Part shown: in pieces, positions 1-8,602 of the stretch
How positions within the stretch are numbered: position 1 is the stretch's first letter
Layout: every line of letters begins with the position of its first letter
DNA from: Methanocorpusculum sp.
GTDB taxonomy: Archaea; Halobacteriota; Methanomicrobia; Methanomicrobiales; Methanocorpusculaceae
Length of the DNA: 64,000 nt
Reading direction: 5' to 3'
Assembly (NCBI RefSeq): GCF_030655665.1
Contig: NZ_JAUSPQ010000010.1
Span: 83,837 to 147,836, forward strand
Made by a program: the position numbers and the translations under genes
The notes under the pieces: model-generated
The model's database searches: none
The model's input: only the letters and a program-made list of their open reading frames with translations
What the model was told of the DNA's origin: nothing

Positions 1-106
1 TCTGGAATCGTTCACCATCCTGAAGACCTTCGGTCAGCTCTTCGATCGCTTTCGGCTGGGAGCCTTTGGGGGAATAGGACGACTGTAGGGAAAACTGGTC
101 AGGCAT
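1..106 (-). CDS. uvrB: UvrB excinuclease subunit, 5' end only
   Basis: First 35 codons of a leftward gene that runs off the left edge. UvrB is the damage-verifying, helicase-like subunit of the UvrABC nucleotide-excision-repair nuclease. The visible residues start MPDQFSLQSSYSPKG and continue SQPKAIEEL, which fits the family's N-terminal F-x-L-x-S-x-Y-x-P-x-G-x-Q-P-x-A-I signature. The Walker A motif would lie just outside the window. The ATG at 106 follows the stop of the upstream membrane-protein gene by 2 nt and has no clear Shine-Dalgarno, so translation is probably coupled. uvrC and uvrA lie elsewhere in this window, which supports the call. Confidence 0.85.
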   Translation of the reverse strand, partial: MPDQFSLQSSYSPKGSQPKAIEELTEGLQDGERFQ

Positions 107-108
107 GA

Positions 109-1017
109 TCAGAAATCATCGAAGTCGACCTCGTCAGCCTCCGGAACAATGAATGCCGTGTCGTAGACCTGGGAGAGATATCTGACGAAAAATACGATGA
201 TCGGGATCATGACGAACAGATAGACGCCAATGAGGATCACGATCGCGACACCGTTGAAGGCAAAGATCTGGGCAAGCGTGATCAGGATGAACGTGACCAG
301 CAGGAAGAGGATGCTCATGATAACGAGGGAGAGGATGTAATCATACCAGCCGATTTTTTTAATGATCGCGGACATTTCGCGGATATGGGTCGCCTGACCA
401 AGCGAGCCGGATCTTGTCAGATGAACGAGACCCACGAACGCATACAGCGAAACCAGGATTATGGTGATGAACTGGATGGCCACATACGACAGGGTGATAA
501 GAACGGTGAACAGACTTTCCAGCGCCAGCACATCGATCGTGGTATACAGCCCTGCTTCGGGGAAGAGATAATAAAAGATCATCGCATAGATGAGCGAGAT
601 GACGATTATCGGGATCGCGTAATAGAGAACGACGAAATTGATCCGCCATCCGCTGAAAAACAGCCCCCAGAGATTCTTATGATCAGGCATCTCCCCGGCT
701 TCGCTTTTGGCGATACGATAACAGTATCCCTGGATCAGCGGGACGAAGAAGACACAGGCAAGACTGATGATGACAGCAAGATACTGCAGAAGTCCGGACA
801 AACTCGATGCAGTGAATCCGTAGTTGTTGTTGACAAACACGCTGACGAGCAGCGGCAGAACGGCGAGCTGGAAGAGGAGTGAAACGATGACCAGGCAGAC
901 CAGGATCGGAATAACGAAGTAGAGAAACAGAACGATCCAACGCGGTAAAAATTTCAGACCGAAAAACGCCTCTTTGGTATAGGTATAAGCTCCTGATATG
1001 ATATCTGCATGTTCCAT
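109..1017 (-). CDS. Polytopic membrane protein, DUF4013-like
   Basis: Integral membrane protein of 302 residues and unknown function. After a short polar N-terminus there are about six hydrophobic segments (near residues 25-50, 75-105, 130-152, 165-195, 230-255 and 262-290). The C-terminus is a short acidic tail ending in VDFDDF. Length and hydropathy resemble the archaeal DUF4013 family, but I see no diagnostic motif, so the family name is tentative. The gene directly precedes uvrB with a 2-nt gap and is probably cotranscribed with it. No catalytic residues can be identified; a channel or scaffold role would be a guess. Confidence 0.7.
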   Translation of the reverse strand: MEHADIISGAYTYTKEAFFGLKFLPRWIVLFLYFVIPILVCLVIVSLLFQLAVLPLLVSVFVNNNYGFTASSLSGLLQYLAVIISLACVFFVPLIQGYCYRIAKSEAGEMPDHKNLWGLFFSGWRINFVVLYYAIPIIVISLIYAMIFYYLFPEAGLYTTIDVLALESLFTVLITLSYVAIQFITIILVSLYAFVGLVHLTRSGSLGQATHIREMSAIIKKIGWYDYILSLVIMSILFLLVTFILITLAQIFAFNGVAIVILIGVYLFVMIPIIVFFVRYLSQVYDTAFIVPEADEVDFDDF

Positions 1018-1083
1018 GGGTGCTGTCCTTATGTAATTACTATTGTCCGACTCTATTATTAATTGTTGGCTATGGCCCTGTGA

Positions 1084-2025
1084 TTATACGGCATGCCATA
1101 GGAATTTCTCGGAACGCAGACCTTTTTTCTTCTGACCGGTGGGCGTTTCGGCAAGATCGTCGACGACGCTCCGGAGAAGGGAGCTACCGGAATCGGCTTC
1201 ATGGATGAGCCACGCTTCGACGGTGAGCGGAATGACGTCCCCGTAGGATCCGTGATGGGACTGGATGATGTGTCTGAGCTGAAGAAGCTGGTCGTCGGAG
1301 ATGAGATTTTTGTACTCGTCGATGTACATGATCCCCATCGTGATATGCTCTATGAGGTTGTAGGTGTCGTTTGGCACATAGCCGTATCCGACTTTGTCGA
1401 AGCAGAAGATCTTGCCGATGTCATGGAGAACAGCGCCGGCGATGACCATGTCCCGGTTTATGTCTGTTCTGGGTATGATATCAACGAGCGAGAGGGCGAT
1501 CTTGACGGTTTCGAGAGAGTGTTCACAGAGACCGCCGGTGTATTCGTGGTGGCGGCGTATAGCTGCCGGACATCCGTAGAATCGTCCGTCGAGGCAGCAG
1601 GCAACGAAGAGTTTGAGGTCGCCGTTTTTGATGGTGCCGATGATCTTCTGGATCTCGAGAGCATTGGCGTTGAGGTCGGCGGGAGTGTAGATGAACGCGG
1701 TTTCCTGACCGGGTTTCAGGGTGACGGGACCTGCAAAGATATCTTTCGCGGTCTCAAGCGAGTCGGAGAAGACATGGATCTCGCCGTTCTGGTTGATCCT
1801 GCCTTTGCCGGATATTTTATAGACGCGGCCGACCTGTATGATCCTGGCGATCTCTTCAGCTTTTTCTCCATGAAACTTTGCTTCGATGACACCGGTCCGG
1901 TCGGCAAGGGTGAGGTGGGCGAACTGTTCGCCGCGTTTGCTTCTGAGGTCGGCACGTTTTATCAGGAAGAGTGAATCCACCAGGGTGGATTCGCTGATAT
2001 TTTCTACGAATTGGGTTTTTTCCAT
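1084..2025 (-). CDS. YhaM-type 3'-5' exoribonuclease (OB fold plus HD domain)
   Basis: A 313-residue protein built like YhaM: an N-terminal OB-fold nucleic-acid-binding domain (about residues 20-110, with LADRTGVIEAKFHG) followed by an HD phosphohydrolase domain (about 160-285). Metal ligands are visible as the H in GLCEHSLETV, the HD in AVLHDIGK, and the later histidines in RHIIQSHHGSYG. YhaM proteins degrade RNA or DNA from the 3' end. The length matches the family (about 310-320). The ATG at 2025 is preceded by a GAGGAT Shine-Dalgarno. It shares orientation with the DUF4013 and uvrB genes, about 65 nt upstream of the former. The nuclease role comes from the family, not from data here. Confidence 0.85.
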   Translation of the reverse strand: MEKTQFVENISESTLVDSLFLIKRADLRSKRGEQFAHLTLADRTGVIEAKFHGEKAEEIARIIQVGRVYKISGKGRINQNGEIHVFSDSLETAKDIFAGPVTLKPGQETAFIYTPADLNANALEIQKIIGTIKNGDLKLFVACCLDGRFYGCPAAIRRHHEYTGGLCEHSLETVKIALSLVDIIPRTDINRDMVIAGAVLHDIGKIFCFDKVGYGYVPNDTYNLIEHITMGIMYIDEYKNLISDDQLLQLRHIIQSHHGSYGDVIPLTVEAWLIHEADSGSSLLRSVVDDLAETPTGQKKKGLRSEKFLWHAV

Positions 2026-2446
2026 GGTATCCTCGCAATTTCACCGTCAGGGAAAGTATAGTTGATTATATTGGTGTGTCGTTTTGACTAATCATGATTC
2101 TGTTTGGTGGTGTGCAGATAAGGGAGAGTATGCTGATCGGCGAAATATCAGTGATGATCACGAGGAGGTTTTGTCCCGGATCATGATACCAATGTGAACG
2201 GCAGTCGGAAGAAGGTATAGCTGATATGTGTCGTAAGTGATACATTTATATTAGATAAGTAGCAATATTCAATCAAAGTACCTTAATATAGATTATGAGT
2301 CTGTCCAATTCTCAGAGACAGAACGATGATCTAACGTATGGTCTGGTTCGTGACCGTACAAGAGGAGGATGCGGGTCCCCTTTTGTACCTGATCAGCATA
2401 TGATGAAAATGTAAGCTGACCAGATGATTTTTTGGATTGAAGTACA
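2026..2446. other. Intergenic region with structured motifs
   Basis: About 420 nt without a gene, between the divergent YhaM-like and pilin-like genes. An AT-rich element near 2245-2260 (CATTTATATTAG) is a plausible TATA box for rightward transcription. Downstream are a short hairpin (TCTGTC/GACAGA, about 2308-2330), an imperfect inverted repeat bounded by GTACAA and TTGTAC (about 2357-2390), and a CTGA, ATGATGA, CTGA series near 2390-2420 resembling the D', C' and D boxes of an archaeal C/D sRNA. A convincing box C is missing, so no RNA gene is called. Confidence 0.4.
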
Positions 2447-2878
2447 ATGGCGCATACCTACAAGAGAGATAATCCGAAGGGAAAACGTACGTTGGCGATC
2501 GTATCTTTTTTCATTATTCTCCTTATTGTGCTCGGTTTTGCGGCCATTATAGGATTTTTCGGATCAGATTATGTAGTCCAGAAGTCGCTTGAGGACCCGG
2601 ATGTGGTGCTCCATATGACGGTGTCGGGAGGGGACGTGATCGTGACGATCTACGAGGGAAGAAGGGTCAATGAACTGCAGATGCTCGTTCTGGAGATCGA
2701 AAGTGTTTCGCTCCCTAGTTCGATGTCGATGATGCCGGCACCGGAATATGGAACAGGTATCGTGACTTTTTCGAATATCTGCAACGGAATAACGGGTGTC
2801 AGAAAAGTTGGGGTCCGCGGAATTTTTACGGACGGTAGTTCAAGCCTGCTCAAACTCAATACGATAAAGTTTACCTGA
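2447..2878 (+). CDS. Single-pass secreted protein, archaeal pilin-like
   Basis: A 143-residue protein. A basic N-terminus (about residues 1-15, KRDNPKGKR) is followed by one long hydrophobic segment (about 16-40) and a beta-rich extracytoplasmic domain of about 100 residues. The pattern resembles archaeal type IV pilin-like proteins (DUF1628/ArchPil class), where the hydrophobic helix is the assembly domain. No clear peptidase cleavage site of the usual form is visible, so a plain membrane-anchored protein is equally possible. The gene stands alone, behind a 420-nt upstream region with an AT-rich promoter-like element. No partner pilus genes (ATPase, platform protein) are in the window. Confidence 0.6.
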   Translation: MAHTYKRDNPKGKRTLAIVSFFIILLIVLGFAAIIGFFGSDYVVQKSLEDPDVVLHMTVSGGDVIVTIYEGRRVNELQMLVLEIESVSLPSSMSMMPAPEYGTGIVTFSNICNGITGVRKVGVRGIFTDGSSSLLKLNTIKFT

Positions 2879-3012
2879 AATGGGGATACTGATTCGACAT
2901 ACGCCTCTCAGTAACGATCAGATGAGCAACTCCCATATATAGTTAAGTGGGAAAAAGGTGTACACATAACACATTATACTGACATAAAAGGTGTATTCCT
3001 CAGGTACAGACT

Positions 3013-3179
3013 CATCACCCGCGGCTCGAAAGTTTGATAACTTGCTCAGCCTTGGTGACATTGCATGTCATCAGGAACTCACAAGTCTGATGATTTTTCA
3101 ACTACGATGGGACTTCGCGTCACCATGCACTCGCAAATCAAAGATTTGCTCAGCCTTGGTGACATTGCATGTCACCAAG
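3013..3179. repeat. Two repeat copies with long hairpin, possible terminator
   Basis: Two near-identical segments containing TTGCTCAGCCTTGGTGACAT occur around 3043-3070 and 3146-3174. The second extends to a perfect 11-bp stem with a 3-nt loop (3155-3179), and its right arm overlaps the last codons and stop of the BrxD-like gene. The palindrome GCAAATC-AAA-GATTTGC lies at 3133-3149, immediately upstream of the second copy. These belong to the dispersed hairpin family seen at 12.8, 13.9, 14.2, 31.1 and 51.0 kb. The long stem may also act as a 3' end structure for the leftward gene. Confidence 0.75.
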
Positions 3180-4464
3180 ACACTTCCATTACCGCTTTTT
3201 CCTCCTCTTTGAGAACGGTTCCACCGTTCTCCGGGACAAACACGTACTTCTCCATCGGCTGATAATTCGGATACAGGGCGCATTTGTCCAGAACATCCAC
3301 GAACTCGCGTAGGTAGAGTCTTGGAACAACATCCACCCGGCCGCCGAACCGGTTGGTCACCTTTTCGATCATCGTTCTGATGAATTTGGGTGAAACGCGG
3401 GTCTTATCCACCTCCTGATATGCCTCTGCATAGATATTCATGACCTTGCCTGCGGCCTCGCCAAGCTTCTCCACATCGAACTTGGGAAGAACGATCTGGG
3501 TCTGCATGGGATTCGAAAATCCGTCATCAGCGATGATCCCGATCCGGTCGTAGAGAGGAGGGAGGGAACGGATGCCTTTTGAACTATCGAAGAACGCCGG
3601 CGTTCCGGCAAAAAGGAAGAAACAGTTCGGCAGCTCATTCTTATCGATCATATCGACGATCTGCCGGAGATTGATATACCCCTTCTCTCTCTGGGGACGG
3701 GCAAAAGCCTGGGCAGTTTCTGCCTCGTCAAAACTCACCAGAAGACCGGCATACCCTGCCTGGGTCATCACATACACCAGACCTTTCAGGAACTGCAGAG
3801 CATCGCCCTCGGTGATCCCGCCTTTGACCCCTGCCTGTGCCTTGAAGCTTCTGCCGACCGTTGACTCTCCCGACACCCAGCCGATCGCCGCCTGAGCCGT
3901 GGCAAAATCGCCTTTATTATTTGCCTGATAATACGTTCGCAGAGCCGAGGCAAGACCGGAACTCATCCCGCTCACCCGTTCAAGGACCGACTCGATCTCC
4001 TTTTCCGTCAGATCGACCAGACGCGGATCATCCTCTTTGATCCCGGTACTGATCAGACGGTCCTCGATCCCGTAGATCCAGGTGTCGATGATGCTTTTCA
4101 GCGCATGCTCCTCGGTCCCTGTAGTGAATCCAGAACAGATCCTGGCGTAGATCGCCTGAAGTTTATGAAGCGGCGTGTCCGGCGAGATGACGACATGCGA
4201 GGTGACGAACCGCTGCTTCTGTCCGATCTCGACCGCCCGGGAGATCAGAAAGGTCTTACCGGATCCATACTCACCGCGAACGAATTTGCAGTCCGCATGC
4301 CCGCATGCCACATACTCCAGTTGGGATCTGATGACCTTTTCCTCGGTCGAAAGACCGACCGCGAGTCGGGAAAGTCCGGCCTGTGGCACCGTTCCCCGGC
4401 GAAGTGCATTGATGATCCCAACGCTCTCCAGTTTCCGGTCACTATGTCCGTTATGTTCCGACAT
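3172..4464 (-). CDS. BrxD-type (DUF2791) AAA ATPase, phage-defence related
   Basis: About 430-residue P-loop ATPase that matches the BrxD/DUF2791 family. The N-terminus carries the family pattern ALRRGTVPQAGLSRLAVG, then KFVRGEYGSGKT (Walker A, about residues 60-75 from the chosen start) and VVISPDTPLHKLQAIY. A Walker B-like stretch reads LLVSFDEAETA. BrxD belongs to some BREX phage-exclusion systems, but no BREX methylase, PglZ or BrxC is nearby. I chose the ATG at 4464 because GAGGTG lies 7 nt upstream; an upstream ATG at 4494 lacks one. The gene overlaps the end of the TPR gene by 14 nt, so the two form a unit. Defence is inferred from family and pairing. Confidence 0.8.
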   Translation of the reverse strand: MSEHNGHSDRKLESVGIINALRRGTVPQAGLSRLAVGLSTEEKVIRSQLEYVACGHADCKFVRGEYGSGKTFLISRAVEIGQKQRFVTSHVVISPDTPLHKLQAIYARICSGFTTGTEEHALKSIIDTWIYGIEDRLISTGIKEDDPRLVDLTEKEIESVLERVSGMSSGLASALRTYYQANNKGDFATAQAAIGWVSGESTVGRSFKAQAGVKGGITEGDALQFLKGLVYVMTQAGYAGLLVSFDEAETAQAFARPQREKGYINLRQIVDMIDKNELPNCFFLFAGTPAFFDSSKGIRSLPPLYDRIGIIADDGFSNPMQTQIVLPKFDVEKLGEAAGKVMNIYAEAYQEVDKTRVSPKFIRTMIEKVTNRFGGRVDVVPRLYLREFVDVLDKCALYPNYQPMEKYVFVPENGGTVLKEEEKAVMEVSW

Positions 4465-6274
4465 AACCGTACACCTCGCCGCGTTCACCGACACCGCGTT
4501 TCTCGATCAGCGAGATCCCGTGTTCGGCAAGTTTGGTAAGCATCGAGTTTACGATACCCGCAACACGCCGGGTCTCGAGAACGGCGCGAAGATCCATTTC
4601 TGTTGCTTCGCGGTGTTCTTTTAGGAAGATGAAAACCGCAGACTCACGCGAATCAAGGAACGAGAGATCATAGGCGTCAGTTTTTTGCTCCTCTTCTTCC
4701 ACCTGGGTCTCGACGATGACCGGTCGTTCGGCAAGTGCCCGACCTTTCAGACGCGAGAGGACATCCATGAAATCCTCCACGCGGATCCTTGCCGGATAAC
4801 AGGGAAGAACGTCGATGCCTGCGAGACAGCACCATTTGCAGGTCTCATAGTCCTGCCGTTCCAGTGCATCGATGCCTGAATACAGGTAGCCTGCAGAGAG
4901 CATCTCGCGTCCGTTCGAAGAGAGTTTGTCGGTGACACTGCTGAGTTTCTTGATGATCATATCCTTTGCTTTGACATTTTTATAGATCCCTTCCTCACCA
5001 TTGAACACGGAATCTGCGATGATCTCGATATCCGGGATTTTGGACGTATTCGCCATCATATACCGGATCGTTGTCTCGCACTCGCGTTCGTCTCCGCTTC
5101 GCCTGAGAAAACCGGAATAGGCGATACCACCGCGGATGAAGTCCGCCCGGTAAGCCCGGTAATACCAGTCCCGTGCCTGAGACAGGGAACCTGCTTCTTC
5201 GTATGCTTTGCCGATCCACGCGAGACAAACCGGCGTTGGATACGGTGAGAGAATGATGCTGATGATCCCCGCGACCTCTTCTTTTGTGCGTACGGTCGAG
5301 AGAAAAGCGGTGAATTTGGATATGACCAGTTCCTGAAGAAGCGGGTCGGCGTCATCAGCTTTGCAGAGCTGGGTGATCAGCTCACGGTAAACACTGTTCG
5401 CCGCTTCACCGTTTCCAAGGCGTGCTTCCAGTTCGGCAAAGAGCAGGCGGTACACCGGATCTTTTGTCGTTTTGAGCAGTTCGCCCAGCTCATACCTCGC
5501 AGAGGTATAGTTGCCGAGAAGTTTTTCGAGAAGGATGTAGGAGAACCTGATCTGCGAAACGGTTTCATCATCGACATGTGCCTCCTCAAGACTGTCCAGT
5601 GCTGAACGGTATGCCCGCTCGGCGCCGGCCGGATCAAGTGCGGCGAGTGCCTCCAGACTCTGCCTGAGATAGACAGTGTCTTTGAGCGTGTTCCATGCAC
5701 GAAGGGAGAGACGCATCGCCTTCTGATACTCCTTTTCCGCATACAGTGCGTCGATGTACTCATGACTGAAGGTATCGTCCCCGAAGTTCTGGATATGGAG
5801 AGCGATCGCCTCACTGGGTTCGCCGACGCGGGTAAGGGTCTGCATCAGTTTTCTGATGTCATCCGGATTGTTTTCCAGTCTTACGAGAGCACGCAGTGAG
5901 GGTATGGCACCTCTCATATCCTCCTTTTCGAGAAGGAGAGCAGCGTACTTCCGGAGAGCGGCTTTGTTCTCCGGATCAAGGATCAGAGCGGTCGCATACT
6001 CTTCTGCGGCAGTATTTCGGTCAGAATGTTCCAGAACAAGACCGAGATAACTGTGCAGATACGAGGATGCCGGCATGAGCCGGATGAGATCTTTCAGGAG
6101 GGAGCCTGCCGTGTCATACAGACCGGTCTCCGTGTAACTCCGTGCGGCTAAAAGAAGAAGTGCAGGATCACTTGTGCCGGATGCAAAGGAGATGACCTCT
6201 GCGTACTTTCCGGCGTTGAAAAGCTCCATTCCAACGGAGAGGTTCTTGGCGGTTGCAGCAGGGTCGTCGGTCAT
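4451..6274 (-). CDS. TPR-repeat protein with C-terminal winged helix
   Basis: A 607-residue protein made largely of tetratricopeptide-like helical pairs. Recognisable units lie at about residues 1-150 (for example the A-AEEYATALILDPENKAALRK region), with degenerate repeats to about 480. An acidic, Glu-rich linker near 525-535 (VEEEEQKTD) leads to a compact C-terminal domain (about 545-607) that looks like a winged helix: FIFLKEHREATEMDLRAVLE, then a second helix and a GxxYGYV wing. TPR arrays mediate protein contacts. The gene is directly upstream of and overlaps the BrxD-type ATPase by 14 nt, so the two probably act as sensor/adaptor plus ATPase. The function of the pair is unknown. Confidence 0.8.
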   Translation of the reverse strand: MTDDPAATAKNLSVGMELFNAGKYAEVISFASGTSDPALLLLAARSYTETGLYDTAGSLLKDLIRLMPASSYLHSYLGLVLEHSDRNTAAEEYATALILDPENKAALRKYAALLLEKEDMRGAIPSLRALVRLENNPDDIRKLMQTLTRVGEPSEAIALHIQNFGDDTFSHEYIDALYAEKEYQKAMRLSLRAWNTLKDTVYLRQSLEALAALDPAGAERAYRSALDSLEEAHVDDETVSQIRFSYILLEKLLGNYTSARYELGELLKTTKDPVYRLLFAELEARLGNGEAANSVYRELITQLCKADDADPLLQELVISKFTAFLSTVRTKEEVAGIISIILSPYPTPVCLAWIGKAYEEAGSLSQARDWYYRAYRADFIRGGIAYSGFLRRSGDERECETTIRYMMANTSKIPDIEIIADSVFNGEEGIYKNVKAKDMIIKKLSSVTDKLSSNGREMLSAGYLYSGIDALERQDYETCKWCCLAGIDVLPCYPARIRVEDFMDVLSRLKGRALAERPVIVETQVEEEEQKTDAYDLSFLDSRESAVFIFLKEHREATEMDLRAVLETRRVAGIVNSMLTKLAEHGISLIEKRGVGERGEVYGYVGT

Positions 6275-6280
6275 GTTTTT

Positions 6281-6793
6281 TCAGAGTATTACTGACAGAA
6301 TGGCACGTCCGAACTCTTCAGCATCGAAGGGGGTTTGTGCAGTAACTACGTTACCATCAACGACGACTTTGTCCTGCATGATCTCTGCTTTATCGAGTGT
6401 GAGGATCCGAAGCGTTGCAGGCGTCTGAAGACAGGTCGCTTTTTTCCCGGCAAGGAGGCCAGCTTCAGCCAGGATAACGGGAGCGAGACATATGGCAGCG
6501 GCGACTTTGCCGGTTCTGCCGATCTGGTTGGTTATATCGATGAGTTTTTCATTTCGCCAGAGTTCGTCCTGGCAGCCGATCCCGCCGTCGATGACGATAC
6601 CATCAAAATCTGCAGGATGTACTTCACTTATTGAGAAGTCCGACTCAACGATCTCTCCGTGCATGCCGTAACATTTCCCGTGGACGGTTGATGCGGTCAA
6701 ACATTCAACGCCCTGGTCTTCGAGTATTTTTTTAGGAACAGTATATCCCTTATCTATGAAACGGTCTGATGCAATGACGAAGAGAATCTTCAT
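6281..6793 (-). CDS. DJ-1/PfpI family protein
   Basis: A 170-residue class I glutamine-amidotransferase-like protein of the DJ-1/PfpI superfamily. The nucleophile elbow is visible as AAAICLAPVIL, with the reactive cysteine near residue 101. An upstream acidic residue region (DGIVIDGGIG) corresponds to the helper glutamate loop. Members include intracellular proteases, deglycases and chaperone-like stress proteins, and sequence alone does not separate these. The length is normal for the family. No Shine-Dalgarno precedes the ATG at 6793, so the message may be leaderless. It ends 7 nt before the TPR gene starts, so cotranscription is likely, though a functional link is not implied. Confidence 0.85.
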   Translation of the reverse strand: MKILFVIASDRFIDKGYTVPKKILEDQGVECLTASTVHGKCYGMHGEIVESDFSISEVHPADFDGIVIDGGIGCQDELWRNEKLIDITNQIGRTGKVAAAICLAPVILAEAGLLAGKKATCLQTPATLRILTLDKAEIMQDKVVVDGNVVTAQTPFDAEEFGRAILSVIL

Positions 6794-6879
6794 ACTATAT
6801 GGTTATGTTTTGAGATGATTTAAGTTGTTCATCCTGTCAATGCTTTTCACTGCAGTCATTTTTCCGAAGAAAGGCCGAA

Positions 6880-7878
6880 TCAGACGGAAGAGCGGCCGAT
6901 CAGTTCCGTCAGTTCGGCAACGAACGCGTTCATCTGGAGATATTCGTTCTGCCCCTCGACGAGCGTTATATCGGCCTTGGAGAAAAGCAGTGCCAGATCC
7001 GGGGTAATATTCCCAATAAGACATTGACGAAGCGAACGGAGCACGTCGCCTGCACCCATGCCGTAATCTATCTGAAGATTTTCAACGATGCGTTGGGCTG
7101 CTGCAAAATCACCCCGGCCGGCCGCAAGGATGACCGCTGCCGACAACTCGCCGGTCTCAGTCGTCATAAGCTCTGAAAGATCGCTGACGTCGTGAAGGGC
7201 CATGAGTTCCAGCCAGACGAGAGCCTTTCTGAGATCGCCCTTTGACCCGAGGATCAGCATATCCAGATTCTCGTCGGAGATCGCATCATTGCATCCTTCC
7301 TGTTCGAGCACATGCTTCAGATAGTCCCGCATCGTTGCTTCATCGATCGGCAAAAAGTAGAGCGGGACGCACCTTGATCTAATCGGGTCGATGATCGATG
7401 CCAGAGAGTTGGTGACGAAGATGAACCGGCAGGTCTGACTGTACTGTTCCATGATCCGGCGAAGAGCGGCCTGGGCGTCCTTCGTGAGATCGCCTGCTCC
7501 GTCAAAGATGATCAGACGAAACGGAGCGGAGAGAGGTTTAAGCGAGGCATGCCACCTGACGACATACTTGAAATTCGCGAGAACGGATTTGTTCTTCTGA
7601 TACAGGTGAGCGAACCGGTCGTTCTCTGCAAAATAGGTGTGACCCTGAGAAAACATCACGCTCACCGGCAGCACGGTCGTGTTTTCTGCAGCCGCTTCGG
7701 TATAAAAAAGTCGGGAGAAGACCTCAAGAGTTGAGGACTTCCCGCAGCCGCTTCGTCCGATCACCATCAGATGCGGGAGGTTTCCCTGTGCGGCATACGC
7801 CGATAACTGCTTTACCGGACTATTCTGTCCTATCACTTCTTCGAATGATGTCGGGCGGTATTTTTCAATCCAGAGCAT
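6880..7878 (-). CDS. RFC small-subunit paralog with altered Walker B
   Basis: About 332-residue AAA+ clamp-loader protein. MLWIEKYRPTSFEEVIGQ is the standard RFC start. Walker A is GRSGCGKS and the SRC arginine-finger motif is intact in DPIRSRCVPLYF. In place of the usual LDEAD Walker B it reads IFDGAGDL, so the catalytic glutamate is replaced by glycine. The C-terminal collar domain (about 235-330) is present. Clamp loaders place PCNA on primed DNA; a subunit with this change may bind ATP without hydrolysing it. The ATG at 7878 is used rather than a TTG two codons upstream. It overlaps the 3' end of pps by 14 nt. This is likely a second RFC small subunit rather than the main RfcS. Confidence 0.85.
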   Translation of the reverse strand: MLWIEKYRPTSFEEVIGQNSPVKQLSAYAAQGNLPHLMVIGRSGCGKSSTLEVFSRLFYTEAAAENTTVLPVSVMFSQGHTYFAENDRFAHLYQKNKSVLANFKYVVRWHASLKPLSAPFRLIIFDGAGDLTKDAQAALRRIMEQYSQTCRFIFVTNSLASIIDPIRSRCVPLYFLPIDEATMRDYLKHVLEQEGCNDAISDENLDMLILGSKGDLRKALVWLELMALHDVSDLSELMTTETGELSAAVILAAGRGDFAAAQRIVENLQIDYGMGAGDVLRSLRQCLIGNITPDLALLFSKADITLVEGQNEYLQMNAFVAELTELIGRSSV

Positions 7879-8602
7879 GGGCAAGGAATTCCTGAATATC
7901 CTTTATCGCCTGCCTGAGGAAATATCTTCCGTCGATCTCGGGCATGGAGATGGTCTCGCCCGAGGCCTTAAGCCGCTCGCATTCCAGAGCGATGTTAGGC
8001 AAGGCACGGGTGACCTCGTCGATGATCGGCAGGGTGGCGGTCTTGGATGTCCGGTCGATCGGGTTCAGATCCACCGTGATCACCAGTTTGCCCATCGCAA
8101 TGAGGGCTTCGCACCGGTCACCGTCTTCGAGAGGGACGAGAACAACGTCAGCCGATCCGATACCGTCTGGTCGGCAGAGACCGCGGGCATGGGGGAGCGG
8201 GACGCACCGCTCGACAGGTCCTTTGGAAACGATACACCCGGCCTCTTCGAGAACACCGGTGACGAGTGTCATCCGCTCCTCGGTCCGGTGGAACAGGTTC
8301 ACCTCGACCTCGGCACCGCTCGCCTTCTGCAGCAGAGCGATCTCGTGCGCCGCAAGAGCTGCGGTGTTTCCATTGATGGAAAGGACCGGATGCTTTGCCG
8401 CAAGCAGAACACGGGCGGCGAGTTTCTCGGCTTCCAGCGCTGATGCGGATGTTTTTTCGCCGAACAGATAATCGAACGCTTCACCGCGTCCGTGGGAGGT
8501 CAGACCCTCCATAGAGACGACGCCGCTTTTTGCGTGAGCGGCAAGCTGTTCTCTCGTGATAAGCGATTTGTATCTTGGGTGTGATGTGGGAATATCAGAC
8601 AT
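7865..8602 (-). CDS. 4-phosphopantoate--beta-alanine ligase (archaeal PPS)
   Basis: About 245-residue archaeal phosphopantothenate synthetase (DUF137), which joins 4-phosphopantoate and beta-alanine with ATP, replacing the bacterial pantothenate route. The family start is seen in DIPTSHPRYKSLITREQLA. Further conserved blocks are SINGNTAALAA, EVNLFHRTEERM and VITVDLNPIDRTSKTA. I chose the ATG at 8602 because GGAGG sits 6 nt upstream; an earlier in-frame start adds 13 residues without family similarity. It overlaps the pantoate kinase gene by 8 nt. The order coaBC-pok-pps gives a CoA operon read leftward. Confidence 0.92.
   Translation of the reverse strand: MSDIPTSHPRYKSLITREQLAAHAKSGVVSMEGLTSHGRGEAFDYLFGEKTSASALEAEKLAARVLLAAKHPVLSINGNTAALAAHEIALLQKASGAEVEVNLFHRTEERMTLVTGVLEEAGCIVSKGPVERCVPLPHARGLCRPDGIGSADVVLVPLEDGDRCEALIAMGKLVITVDLNPIDRTSKTATLPIIDEVTRALPNIALECERLKASGETISMPEIDGRYFLRQAIKDIQEFLAHALD

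Noticed and set aside
3172..6274. Full BREX system
   Set aside because: Only a BrxD-like ATPase is present; no PglX methylase, PglZ phosphatase or BrxC was found nearby.
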